A stretch of DNA of 64,000 bases from contig OX421962.1 in the NCBI GenBank assembly GCA_949128115.1, positions 61,607,787 through 61,671,786 on the forward strand. The letters run 5' to 3'. Below, piece by piece: positions 24,901-37,100 of the stretch. The translations under genes were made by a program, and so were the position numbers. The DNA is from Anaspis maculata (taxonomy: Eukaryota; Arthropoda; Insecta; Coleoptera; Scraptiidae). The notes beneath the pieces are model-generated. The model ran no database searches. It was not told where the DNA came from and saw only the letters and a list, made by a program, of their open reading frames with translations. Each line of letters starts with the position of its first letter. The first letter of the stretch is position 1.

Positions 24901-27900
24901 GGTTCATTTGTTTATTGGTGTGGGGTTGGATTAAATCTTCAGTTAATTCTACGTCCTTTGAGTTGAATCAACTAAATATTATTTTGATGAGTTTGTCTTT
25001 TCTCATTTTACTGAGAGAATCAATCAACGCTCAAAGTGATATTTGGAACCATGGACTAATAGTTATTATTCACTTATTATCATTATTGTTAATAATGTAT
25101 TGTAAAACGAACCCCCTGCAATTTTTAGTAAGCTTGAATTTTCTGGAAAGTCCTCCAAAATTCCAATGACAGTCAACGATAACTGCCGGACTATGAATAC
25201 GGCCCAAAGTGTTTTTTTCTCTCTTTTTATTCAATTTTGAAGCTGTCTTGTCATAAAGCTAACGTTGGTATACAAAACTGTAGATGTAGGTGTCTTCAAA
25301 GTTACTAAAATGCCGAGGGACATTGACTCTCATAACTGTTTAGAGCAATGTTAGAGGCGTGTTGAAAGATGAAAGCGTTTATGAATTGGCAAGCGTTGAA
25401 GATGCATCTTTAAAAACGCTCTCAGGCGAAAATGGACATAAGAAAATAGGCCATCGTGTATTTTACTCATTGAAGGGAGTGACCCAAATTTCGTACGATC
25501 GATATAGACTTCGCAGCAGTCATAGTAGACTTAGTGAAATGGGAGTATTGCGGATTTAGCATAAATAATTACCTTATTACTTTTTTAACACTTCTCAATA
25601 ACTAAACAATTAACACTAACACTAAACATAATACTTAAATATGTATACGTGCTGTTTCTAAAAAAAATGTTGGCTGTGTCTTGCAAGACACAGCTGCTCA
25701 GGTACACGGCACTCCCCCTCATCGACAGTAAAGTTCTGATATCCATGTTTGCTTTATCAAAGATAAGTAGTGATAAATGCATAAAAATTTTATCACAAGA
25801 TAAAACTGGAGCGTTAGTCTCATTTTTTTTTCCGGCACGTCTAACTGAAGTGCCGAAGTAGTTTCGACCTAAAAAAGCAATTACCAAATGAACCCATCAT
25901 AATGCAGTTCACCAAAGATAATTCGCCCAAGATCCCATCTTTGGGGTCGATCTTCCAAAGTTCTCTTTTGCAAAGAAGGGCGGAATCGAAAGAGGACTTG
26001 ATAAGCTACCACAGCTTCGGCAGCTATGACAACATATCAGACCAGTTTTCGTCTCAGACAGTTAACTCTTTCACGTACAAACCTCAACATCAAACAACTT
26101 GGTAAAACAATTGAAAAAAAGTTTGGAACAAGTAAAGTAGTTTTTTTCGAACTAGCATTTTTCTTTTTTACAGTATCACCAACAACATGTCGCTGGACAA
26201 CATGGTGTGCGCGAGATGCAACGATGGGTTCGAACCGCACGAGAAGATCGTCAACTCGACAGGACAACTTTGGCATCAACAGTGCTTCGTGTGAGTTTTC
26301 TTTGTAGGGGCTTTTAGACATGCTTTTTTTGTGTTAGCAAGAAATCAAAAAAGCGGGAGATTTATCGTGTTAATTTTTTCGGTAGTCAATTTTTAATGAT
26401 AAACCTTACCAATTTCACCTGTCAGGTTCCGGCAATGGAGGCTGCACATTTCGGTTGCAGTAAATGTGTAAAGTTGCTGTGTAAAGTTGACACGTCAGAA
26501 AAAAAATAGCTCAAACACTTCAAGTCCTATATCAGTAACTTTTTTTAAAGATTCAGCAATGCTTTGGCTTCATTTGCTTTGAAGGTTGTATGTAGAAACT
26601 TGCACAAATGAAGAAGTTTCTCGCATACCCTAAAAACTATAGAGGTAGTTCAGGGGTGTTTGATCCCGAAATAATTCAGACTTTGATCTGTCCAGGTGCG
26701 CCCAGTGCTTTCAAGAGTTCGAAGATGGAGTCTTCTACGAATACGACGATCGCAAATACTGCGAGAGGGACTTCCAGGTGCTCTTCGCGCCCTGTTGCGG
26801 AAGATGTGGAAACTTCATCATCGGCAGAGTGATCAAGGCCATGAACACCAGCTGGCATCCGGAATGCTTCCGGTGCGAGATGTGCGAGACGGAACTGGCC
26901 GACACTGGTTTCATAAAAAACGCCGGCCGTGCGTTGTGTCACGAGTGCAACGCCAAAGTCAAAGCCATCGGCTCCGGCAAATACGTTTGCCACAAGTGCC
27001 AGTAAGTGAAAGTTATTTATGCTAGGCATCACTGACTAAAAAGAAGCTTCTTTGGAGAAGTCTTCCGAATGAATAAAGCTCAGTTTATTCTCGAGTTTTA
27101 TTCAAATATTTCAAATGCGACTGCCCTGATTGTATTTTTCATTCTCTGCAAGAATGATCTCACTACTGGCAGATCTACCTTGATCATAGCCGAGCAAATG
27201 ATCATTTCAATGGAACAACGTTATCAAGAAATTTTGTCATTGATTTCAGTGCGTTGATTGATGATCAGCCTTTGAAGTTTCGTGGTGAAGTGTACCACCC
27301 GTACCACTTCAACTGCACCAATTGCGGCGTCGAATTGGACAGCAGTGCCAGAGAGGTGCGCAGCAGACCAGGTTTCGCCGCCAATGACATGAACGAGCTT
27401 TATTGTCTTCGTTGTCATGACAAAATGGGCATTCCGATTTGCGGTGCGTGCCGCAGGCCAATCGAAGAGCGCGTTGTAACCGCGCTCGGGAAACATTGGC
27501 ATGTTGAGGTGAGTTGTCCATTAGGCTTCGGCAATGGCGGCGGGAGATTTCCGATTCAGAGTTGACAGGTTAAAAAAGTCTGAAGTGTGGGAGTCAAGTG
27601 GAAAGTTCTGTGCAACGTCATCTTGAGCTGTGTGCTTGTGTTCTGTTTAGTTCATACAGAATCCTCAGCTGCTAGTCTAACCCGAATGAGGCGGCGCGAT
27701 GCGATCGCTTATAATGGATTTTCAAACTTCCAGTGGGCCAAAGACCTTCGTATGTACAAAAACCTCACAGGACGAGCACAGAACAAATTTTAACCATTGC
27801 AGTTGGAAAATAAAAATTAAGAAAAACCGTTCAAATCAGTGTTCAGTTGACAATTCAGACAGCTGTTTGAATGCGCGCCTACCGGAAATGTTTGGTAGCC

Positions 27901-29117
27901 ATTGCCGAACCCTCTTTGCCATTTCTCTTTCTCCCGCCTTCCCCAACCCCCACTATGCCTCCCACTCTAAGATGAGTGTAGCATAACGCTTGGCGTAGAG
28001 TAGGTACCTTTTTCACCAAACCTGGCGGACCTTGCCACAATTTTAACTGCGCTCCTCATACCAGTGAAAAACTGCAATCTAATACATAACTCAAAATTGA
28101 CTCTGGATTCGTAACGATTCAATGAAAATTTGGTCTCAAATTCGTTGCTTCGGTGCACCATTTAGTTTAGTACTAGTGATGGTCCATTTCAACTACTAGA
28201 GAAATAATTGAACGATGTAAGACTAAATTAATGTTTGTTTCAGCATTTTGTTTGTGCCAAGTGTGAAAAGCCATTCTTTGGACATCGTCACTATGAGAAG
28301 AAAGGTCTCGCTTACTGCGAAACGCATTATCATCAACTGTTCGGCAACCTCTGCTTTGTTTGCAATCAAGTCATTGCTGGAGATGGTAAGTTTCTGATAA
28401 CTATATGGTAGGGATTCAGAAACGGGAAATCTTATCAAAAGTGAGTTCCTTATTATTGCCACACCAATTTTCATTATTAATGTTGGTCTACCAAGGGTCT
28501 ACCTTATCCAGGGAGCTCTTGATCTCCTCATTCTCCCTGAATAAAAAAATAATGAGCGATATTATTCAGTATAATGCCTTGGTCTCCTTCTAGCTATGGT
28601 TTTTCGTTTTTTGCTATATTTTTCGAAAACGTATTTTCTATCACTCGTTACGTACATAGTTATATCCCAAGATCTTGCTTTCAACTTCTACTAGCACTAT
28701 AATCTGCACCTAATTACCAATTTTAGATCCAGTTTCTGCTTTCCTTTTCCAATTTCAGAGAAAGGATCACTTTTTTTAGAGAAAATAAGTAAATAATTGT
28801 TACTTCAACATTCTAATTGGTATAATCATTGCAAAAACTATTCATTTCAAGGAGCTCAAAGAAGGTGAGCAATTTAAGCCACGTGCCTGACAGAATAAAT
28901 ATTTTCAGTTTTCACTGCGCTGAATAAGGCATGGTGCGTCCACCATTTCGCCTGTTCCGTTTGCGATCAAAAGATGAACCAAAAAACGAAATTCTACGAG
29001 TGCGATCTGAAGCCCGTGTGCAAGAAATGCTACGAAAAGTTCCCGACCGAGCTACGTCGTAGACTGCGCAGACAACACGAAGCGACTCCGCAACGCAAAG
29101 TCCAGACTCCCACATAA
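18962..29117 (+). CDS. stck: PINCH / steamer duck, five-LIM-domain integrin adaptor
   Basis: Main form exons: 18962-18984, 26174-26290, 26696-27001, 27250-27508, 28244-28385 and 28909-29117 (1056 nt, about 351 aa). Five LIM domains with their Cys/His zinc ligands are complete: [57 protein letters not shown] and [18 protein letters not shown]1 of this family binds integrin-linked kinase. The complex anchors integrins to actin. LIM3 carries an extra loop ([13 protein letters not shown]) that the fly orthologue also has and vertebrate PINCH lacks. The C terminus is basic. The first exon adds only MSPTPMPG before ITNNMSL. It appears to follow a 5' UTR intron (donor near 18771, acceptor near 18922). 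Intron 1 is 7.2 kb and repeat-rich. Confidence 0.94.
19622..19772. mobile_element. Palindromic MITE
   Basis: Inverted ends of the GGCCGTTTCATAAAA type: left GGCCCGTCTCATAAAA, right TTTTATGAAACGGCCCC. The unit is about 150 bp, inside PINCH intron 1. Confidence 0.55.
20056..20690 (-). pseudogene. Decayed THAP zinc-finger ORF, possibly a P-element-like transposase remnant
   Basis: Three minus-strand pieces together look like a THAP domain. The first (about 20690-20584) reads [11 protein letters not shown] and ends at a GTAAG donor. The second (20467-20282) has [18 protein letters not shown], then the C-x2-H of CCELHF and DDDIERY. The third (20379-20056) lies in another frame and continues [23 protein letters not shown]. 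The change of frame around 20335 breaks the ORF. THAP heads with this [20 protein letters not shown] continuation occur in P-element-type transposases and THAP genes of arthropods. No catalytic part is visible. It lies antisense in PINCH intron 1. Confidence 0.55.
20921..21043. mobile_element. Short MITE with near-perfect 46-nt arms
   Basis: The left arm CACTGGCCGCATTCGTAAG... (20921-20967) pairs with the right arm at 20998-21043 with very few mismatches, around a loop of about 30 nt. The arm identity suggests a recent insertion. Confidence 0.7.
22415..22545 (+). mobile_element. Truncated copy of the GGTCGCGG-type DNA element
   Basis: It shares GGTCGCGG-AAC, CACCTTG-CACCCGC and CTATGGCAACGTTGCA with the fuller copy at 48016-48352. 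Only the left part is present. Confidence 0.5.
22585..22720. mobile_element. Palindromic MITE
   Basis: Inverted arms of the GGGCCGCTATTCTTGA type. The AGTCCCTGGGAGT block at left pairs with ACTCCCAGGGACT at right. About 136 bp in PINCH intron 1. Confidence 0.65.
23273..23415. mobile_element. TWA-flanked MITE, copy 1 of 3
   Basis: The ends are GGGCTCAATACCAAGTTG and CAACTTGGTATCGAGCCG, with TTA before and TAA after. The same about 140-bp unit recurs at 29830-29962 and 41392-41534. A 3-bp TWA target is typical of PIF/Harbinger-derived MITEs, so that superfamily is my inference. Confidence 0.75.
23500..23890 (+). mobile_element. Second copy of the GGTCGCGG-type element
   Basis: It matches 48110-48345 through GGGTGCCAA, GAGATTCG, GATAAAGCGACAATTGTTC and CGCCATTTTTG-TCCCGC. 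The left end is diverged. About 100 bp of extra sequence (near 23575-23690) interrupts it. Confidence 0.55.
24636..24752. mobile_element. Palindromic MITE
   Basis: Inverted arms of the ATAATTTTGGCCA-GCG type around GGGCATTTATCG/GATAAATGCCC. About 117 bp, in PINCH intron 1. Confidence 0.6.
25902..26101 (+). CDS. stck: Alternative first coding exon of PINCH (longer N terminus)
   Basis: An ATG at 25902 opens 66 codons ([18 protein letters not shown]...) and ends at TTG|GTAAAA. Two bases are left over, exactly the phase needed to join the exon at 26174 (TG + T gives Cys, then ITNNMSL). The other first exon at 18962 also leaves two bases, so either can be used. The predicted long form has about 410 aa, with a Ser-rich, hydrophilic N terminus before LIM1. 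The promoter would lie just upstream, in PINCH intron 1. Whether it is transcribed cannot be told from sequence. Confidence 0.6.
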
Positions 29118-29829
29118 TCGGGAGAAATTTCATAAATGTGCCTTCTTCCAGTAACACGGTAACAAAGTAACGATAGTAAGTAATATTTTAACAAAGGGAA
29201 ATGTTGCAGTATTTCAAGTTCTTGCCTACTTGTAAAAATTTCACGAAATATCTTTGACAAGGCGTTTTTCCAGAGTTGGGAATTTTCATTTTCAGATAAG
29301 AGTAACATCAAAAAAGCAAAGGATTTTTAATCTTGAGTTCATTGGTGGCTTTACCAGTAATAACGAGATAAAAACCAAACTTGTTTTATTACATCTATCA
29401 GTCCATCGGAGATATTTTGAATATTGTAACTTACCACAATTTTACACAACTGCCATTATTAGAGATAGGTGGCATAGGTGCTTAACAAACAAAAAAAGAT
29501 ATATTTTTTAAGCTTTATCTACTTCTATTATCAAGTGCCTGCAAATAGTTAATATATTTCATTAAACTACAATGCTAAATTAGGGTTATTTTTTATATAT
29601 TACTTGGGTTACTTGACAATTAAAATAAACCTAGTTTGTGTTGATATGATTTAATTTGTTCAGTCATGGCTTGTTGTTTTCAATAACAGCAATAATTATC
29701 AATTATAGCTGATGGAGCAAAAATCTTGAAGGTTTTCATGGCGTTTTCTCCTATGCCTAAGTAGAGGAAAACGATGAAACATAGTAGAAAAGGCAGTATA
29801 ATCGTTATTGGAATTGATTGAAAAGGAAC

Positions 29830-29962
29830 TAAGGGCTCGATACCAAGTTGCAGGCGCAAAAGTTAGGACGGCGTAACTTGCCAAATAGAGCGGTCTGATT
29901 GGCCGTTGCTATAGTAACCGCACTTACGGCGGTCTCAGCCCCAACTTGGTATCGAGCCGTAA
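29830..29962. mobile_element. TAA-flanked MITE, copy 2 of 3
   Basis: Same family as 23273-23415. TAA precedes GGGCTCG at 29830-29832 and follows GAGCCG at 29960-29962, a clean 3-bp target duplication. Confidence 0.8.
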
Positions 29963-30259
29963 ATCTGCTAGAGAGAAAAGTGAAATAGCAGTAAATACCT
30001 AATAGCAATTAATGCTTTGAAATGTCAGTACTTTTAGAGCCTCTTTTGGTAATAAACTACAACACTGATTTGATTTATTTGCCATGAAGGTTGCAAAGGG
30101 TTTCTAACATCAATTGCATTGAGAGAATCAACAAGTCTTTACATCTAATCAGTCAGTTTTTACTCTTAGAAATTTAATTTAAGATTTATACAAGAATTGT
30201 GTAGTACAATCATTACGTTTTCACAACTTCAATAATTTAGTCATAGTAACTATTATCCT

Positions 30260-30410
30260 GGCCTTACATTGAGCATCAAATGCTGCAGCTTTCTTTGCAG
30301 CCGAGTTCTGATTGGAAGTGACGCCTGTTATTGCTGTCAGTGAGCAACATTTGACCAATGAGAGCTCGGCAGCAAAAAAAGCCGCAGCATTTGATGCTCA
30401 ATGTAAGGCC
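30260..30410. mobile_element. Palindromic MITE
   Basis: The ends GGCCTTACATTGAGCATCAA and its reverse complement are exact. The arms continue through GCTGCAGC / GCCGCAGC. About 150 bp. Confidence 0.75.
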
Positions 30411-31079
30411 ATCATTATTGTATGTAATATAGGTATTTAAAAAAAGTTGTATTTATAGAAGCTTCAAGATTTTTAACTGTACTTAATTTTGTGCTTAAGA
30501 TTCTTCTTACAAGGTCTTCGTGCTTGTTTCATAACTTTGTTTATTATGTTGCTAAACTATTTATCCATAATAAAGCTTTTAACCACCAAGATCACTTTTT
30601 TCACACATAGGAATTTTAGATGAGACTCAACAAGGCACATTAACAGCCCAGATATTTTAAATGCTGTTTCATATTAGAAAATAAAAAATAAAAAAAGACT
30701 AGTAAAAAATTACCTATGATCAATATTTAGAGAAAAAAAGTATCAATTCCGCAAAAAAAAACTTTAAAAATTTCCCAGCGGAGGATTGAACCTCAAATTG
30801 CGGCTTGTGAAGCACAGCTTTTCCGGATACATCACTGCGGCAAAATTTTGGCCGTCCATACGCTATGTTTTATAGGTGATCACAAAAACTTATCATGAAA
30901 AAAGCCTTGGAAAACGGGGAAGCTCACACGGGATCGGAGGGGACTTTTGATATGTTATAGCCGAGACCGCTCAGGGTCGGTTTTGCGCAGTTTCCTGGTC
31001 ATCAATTTATTCGCTCTACCTACAAATCTAAAACCGAGTTTTTATATCATTCAAAACTAGTTTTATAGTAAGTACTGGA

Positions 31080-31085
31080 TTTATT
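31080..31085 (-). terminator. Polyadenylation signal of the ACE-like gene
   Basis: AATAAA on the minus strand, 73 nt after the stop codon. Further AATAAA hexamers lie just upstream of it. Confidence 0.5.
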
Positions 31086-31157
31086 TACACTAGCTTAAAA
31101 TAAATAGAATAAATACTTAAGATAGATACAGATGAGATCAGTCAACCACAGTCATTA

Positions 31158-34100
31158 TTATGCTTCATATCGTCTATTATTTAGTCGTCTCCTTTTTTGA
31201 ACTGTGTATCCAAAAGCTGTCATAGATAGTATCAGAGCCAGAAATGCTAGCCCAGCAAATGCGGTCGTGTTACTGCTCGTACCCCCGCTGATTTCGGCAG
31301 TCTTCACTTCTGACTTTTGCTTTTGTTCATCATCAACTTTAACTCCTTCCACTGGATTATTAAGTAAACTTTTCTTTTTCTGTTTGATTGCCTTTGGTTT
31401 CCTAGTAGGTTTCCGTGTGGTTGTAACTATTTTTTGTTGGTCCAACGGAGCACTTTCAAGATACTCCTCCAAAGGTTGAAAGTATTCTAGGAGAGGATCT
31501 GCGGACAGTTCGTAGAAGCCGTAAAAGAAATTCACTAAATACGGCCAGTCGTTTGTTGGTCTGTCACGTATCATGTTCCTGTAGAAAAACTCATAAATGT
31601 TGTAGGATTTTGAAATGCCACCTGGAATACATCCCTAATGACCTTACGTGCTATGCAATCACGCCCTGCGAGGAGTGTAGCGTGTATACATGGTGTTTGA
31701 AATCTTGCGGACGAAAATTAAACTGATTATAAATGGTACTCTGACTTTAAAGTTTAAACTAAACTTTTTTGCTTTTCAAAATCTATCGTAAACGGTAAGT
31801 TACCTCACGGATATCGATATCGCTACATCCGTACATCCATGTCGGATTTCAACAAAATTTAACCAGTGGCGGCGGAGCCATGGAGTTCGACATTTTGACA
31901 ATTTTTCCCCAAGTAAAAACGATCTCTGTAACTCCACCGCTATGCACACAGGTGTTTCCAAATGGTTCCGAAAGACTGCAAGGAGTAATTTCCTGACTTA
32001 TTTTAATACAACTTATAATAAAGTACGTTCACTATTAATTTCAAAAATGAAGCTTTTGACAACTTTTTTCACTCGGCAGATGGCTCTACACCTCTCAGAT
32101 AACTTACAGATAGCAGGTGGTCGTCACTCCAAATTATTGTACAAAATTAAACAAAAAAACTCACCTGAAGTTCTCATCCTTGCCAATTTCTAAGGCGATG
32201 TTTGCATCAGGATCCAACATTGAGTTCTTGTAGTAACTAATGAGGTGAAATTGCAAAATTTGTCCTAAGAATTTGGTCAAAAATGGTTGGTTTGACGAGA
32301 ATTCTGGTAAGCCCAAATAGTCGTTTTCATCACCAGATATGCCTTCCACGCCCTGGTATTCTTTCCTAGAAATTATACGAATTACTGAGGTTGTCATAAT
32401 TCTGATAGAAACATTGCAGTGAAGAGAAAATTTGCTGTATGAATTAATTGGTACCAACCAAGGTACCAACTCATTACCACAAATTATAAATAAATGACTG
32501 TTTAAACTCTGTCGTATGAATGTAAATGATTAAAATGCACACTTGTCATGGGGCCTAGAAGGATTTTTCGTACGAAGTACTAGAGCCACTACTGTAGTCA
32601 ATCTTTAGGTACTGTGTGAGCTTTACCTGAGCTTCCACCAGTTCTTGTCCATTTCCTCATTATAAATCCCATCTTGGCTCTCGTTCAGTCTCCATTTATC
32701 CGCCGCCAAGTAGAACGGCAGCTTCGGCAAAACCCTCAGAGCCACCAACAAGAGTTTTGCCATTTCAGCTGAGGTTCCAGTCGAATTTGAACCATCCAAT
32801 GGCAAATTTCTGATGGCCATAGTCGAGGCCATTGACTTTATACTCTCGTCGATAGCTGAATAACGCAAATTTAAGCGTGATAAAGCTAAGTAATTGTCAT
32901 TTTTCAACGTTACATCTAGGGCAGTTTCACACGCATCCAAATATTGAACATACGATGTTTTTTCACATGTGAAAAGCCTAAAATAAATGTCTTTTTCAAG
33001 TGTTCATGGTCACTTGATATTACGAACTCACTCTGTATGTTCTTGGGAACAGAAACTCAAAACAGCTTCGTCGCATGATGGATTATCAAACACACTTTTC
33101 TTCCAAAATCCATCGCCCAATTCCCTCGTAGTCATTTGTTTTGAGATACTTTCTGCCATTTTATACATTTCTTTGGAAGTCTGCAACGTAAAATTTTCAG
33201 TCAACTTATTTTTGTCCAATTTGGTAGGCTCACTTTTGACTTGAGAAAAGTTTCGGCATCATAATGGATTTGAGGATGAGGTAGTATTATATCCGCTACA
33301 TAGCTCCAATCATTTCCGAAATTAGAACCTGAAATTCAATATAATGAGAGACCAACAGAACGAGGTACACGTTGAAGGTAAAATCTTACCCAGCAAGTAA
33401 ACAGGAATGGAAGAAGTTTCGCTAGTGATGTTGTAGAAATGAAAAATTCTAGTCTGAACAAATTTGTGTAATTTTAAAAACAACGGCTGAATTTTATCCC
33501 ACAAAGCATCGGCAGTGGCATAAGCGTCTTGTTGGTCTACTAACATTTCCCAGTACGATTTCAAATTTTCTTTCTCTAAAATCGCATTCCAGAAAATATT
33601 TAGGTTTAGAAATTCATATGGGTGTACAACTGTACTACTACACTGTACCTATCTATAGTCGATTTTTAAAATTATTCCAAAGAACTTACCATTCTGTAAA
33701 AGCGCAATGTTGGTCAAATCTAAAATGGAAGAATATTCCTCTTTGGTCGAATTGAACTTTCCTTGCCAAGTACTCCAGACTGTTTGTAGTATTGTTTTGT
33801 TTCTTGTTCTATGCAGGATGTCTACATAGTCTGTAAAAAAATACCTTTGTAGCTTTGTGGTTCAAGACAACAGTTTTAAACATTTTAGTGGGTAATAAGC
33901 TGGTAACAATAAATCAGATGAAAACACACTGGAAAGACACTAAACGCGTTGAGTACAAAAATGCGCTATCGTAACCTTTTGGCCATAGTTCTTCCGCATT
34001 TAAACAATTTTTAACTCAACGCTAAAAGCTATCAAAATATTTCAATTCACTAAAAACTTCGCAATATAGTCCGGTGGTTAAGCGTTCTAACTATGCATTT

Positions 34101-37100
34101 TGAGCTTAAGCAATGCGCTTTTGGGGTTTGATTGGGGGTCCCTCAACCTTAATTTCAAGAGTTGGAGACATCAGTGCACTCGATGCGGAGGGGGTCTGGG
34201 GGGCCCTTGAAAGTTGAAGGTGCGAGGCTTTCCACCAAATTACCATACCACCACGTAATTCCTACTGGGAGGCCATCAAACGACTCTAACCTGTACAGTG
34301 ACAACATTTGCCATCATGTCCAAACAGTTCTTCACACTGAAAAAAATTAATTCTTATGACAGATCGAAAAAAACAGTTTTTCTCAATTCTTCATCCCCAC
34401 AACAAATAAACTGCTAAGTTTGGTGTCATTTTGGAGTAAACGGCATCCTCTGATTTCATTCACCGAGTCAAAATGTTTGTGAGACCACCGTGCAAAGAAT
34501 GGCACGCCAAGAAGTGAGCATTTTCAAGCACCTCATTTAACAGTAGTTTCTTGGCTGTTACCAATCGATATGACTGATATATTTGTTATGGATCAATAAC
34601 TTGAACTCTTTTGTAACGTTAATGCATGTGCATGAAACTTGACACGAGCGTGGAGGCCTGAAACAAATTTTTTCTCCAGCGGTCGAATTTATTTCACGCC
34701 TACTGAGCGTCAGTTCGTTGGGCTCAGGTAGGCAGCGTTTGGATAGCTTTGGAAGCAAAATTTTCATATCTATCTGAAAAGTTGAGCGGCTTAATTCTGG
34801 AAATTGATTTATGAATCATCAATGATTATTTTGCCTGTCAATAGCCACATGGGGGTTAACTGCAGAGGTGATGGCTAACGGCGGAGGGCATTCAACGTCC
34901 AAGATCTTATTCTCTGCCACTCTGACAGTTATTTTCACGGTTGTTGTTTATGAAATTATATCTTTTCCAAACATAAGAACACTTACACGTACAAAATGAT
35001 AACAACCTTGAAGGTTGGTAGAGGAAAAAAGAAAATAACACTTTTAAAGTTTAATGCCCTCCGTCGTCAGCCATAATCCCTGCAGTAATCCCCATGGGGG
35101 TACCTAGTGACTGTCAAAATAATCTTTAATGAATCTCAAATCAATTTCCAGAATTATGCTACTCAGCTGCATGGACAGATATGAAAATTTTGTCTCCAAA
35201 CCTATCCAAACGCTGCCTGCCTGAGCCCAACAAACTGAGGCTTAGTAGGCGTGAAATAAATTTGACCGCTGGAGAAAATTTTTTTTTACAAGCCTCCACG
35301 CTCGTGTCGAGTTTCATGCACATGCATTACCGTTACAAAAGAGTTCAAGTTATTGATCCATAACAAAATTATCAATCATATTGATTGGTAACAGCCAAGA
35401 AACTACTGTTAAATGAAGTGCTTAAAAATGCTCACTTCTTGGCGTGCCATTCTTTGCACGGTGGTCTCACTAACATTTTGATTTGGTGAATGGAATCAGA
35501 GGATGCCGTTTACTCTAAAATTACACCAAACTTGGCAGTTTATTCGTTGTGGGGATGAAGAATTGAGAAAAACTGTTTTCTCCGATCTCTCTTAAGAATT
35601 AATTTTTTTCAGTGTGAAGAACTGTTTGGACATGGTAACCAATGTTGTCAATGTGTAGGTTAGAGTCGTTTGATGACATACGAGTAGGAATTACGTGGTG
35701 GTATGGTGATTTGGTGGGAAGCCTCGCACCTTCAACTTTCAAGGGCTCCCCAGACCCCCTCCGCATCGAGTGCACCGATGTCTCCAACTCTTGAAATTAA
35801 GGTTGAGGGACCCCCAATCAAACCCCAAAAGCGCATTGCTCAAGCTCAAAATGCATAGTTCGAGCTTTTTTTGGCGCTTAACCACCGGACTAATATCACT
35901 GAATGGGTAAAATCTATAAAATTAGAATTAAAGTTTGGTGCAACCGAGGGTATATTAATAAAACTGATCCTGCAAAAAAGCAGGACAATAAAGGACAGCG
36001 ACACTTCAAAAGTGATTTGAAACTAAAAGGCATGATGATCGTGTAAAGCAGGTCACTTTTGGTTTGCGCCTCTGGGTTAAAGGTCATAGGATTAACAAAA
36101 AAAAAATTTGTTGGAAAAGCATCAGAAAAATAGACACGCTTGTTTCACTATATGAACAATTAGATCAGAATCTGGGGAAAAACGCATTTAAAATAATATT
36201 TTTTTCAGTACACACAACACCCCTTGGTGCAACTGAAGGATAGGTACTTATTTAATTTTCCAATGTCTTACCATTATAACTGATGTAGTATTTTGGATCC
36301 AGTACCAGGTGTGTTTTATTTTCTATTCTAGTATCCTCGCTAGTATCATTCACAAAAAATACATCGGTATTTCTGACTAAATTTTGGTTTTTAATTTGAA
36401 AAGCCACTAGCTGTGAACAGAAAATCGACATTTTAGACTTCGAGTTATTGCTGCCTGGGGAATTTATTGGGACTAAAATGTAAAAGACACTAAGTTACAC
36501 AACGGTTACAGCCAATTTTGTAGGCGCAAAATTCCTAAAAACGCACACTGCATCGTCTGATGCGTACGGTACCACCTAGATCGACCAGTAAGTAGGTACC
36601 TACACTGCAAGAAGTGCAAGATGGCATTATATTATATTTTTGCTGAAAATTAAAATCTCTGATTTATTTAAATTTAAACAGTGAATCGCGTGAAAATTGC
36701 AGCACTTTTTTTTCACCAAAAATAGGGAACGGTCTACACCCTGAAATTGGCAACAGCATTGTTTATTGTCAGGTGGAGTGCTACAATCTGTGTAATAATT
36801 GAGCGTTCAACCACCAGCCACTAGGTATAAAAATGAAGTATTGCATACTGTTTTCCAGTTTTCCGTCCCCAGTAAGGCATCACCAGGTTTAGAAATCACC
36901 GTCCAATTTCTCATTACTTCAAAAGGAATTTCTTCGAATTGCTTTATTGCATTGGACTGATTTTCCAGCAAATCGCCATGCTGTTGCCAGAACACCATCT
37001 GTAATAATAATAATTTTTTTTAAATTATTATTGTATAAAAATATAAATACTATACTATTAAAGTAGGTACATAAGTACTAAATATGCAATAATACTCCCC

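Larger units (their letters stand above)
29118..30574 (+). other. PINCH 3' UTR and downstream sequence with two MITEs
   Basis: There is no coding sequence. The first AATAAA after the stop is at 29624-29629, a later one at 30569-30574. MITEs sit at 29830-29962 and 30260-30410. Confidence 0.4.

Noticed and set aside
24915..25169. 84-codon hydrophobic plus-strand ORF
   Set aside because: AT-rich, no splice context or domain. Apparent hydrophobicity follows from T-rich codons.
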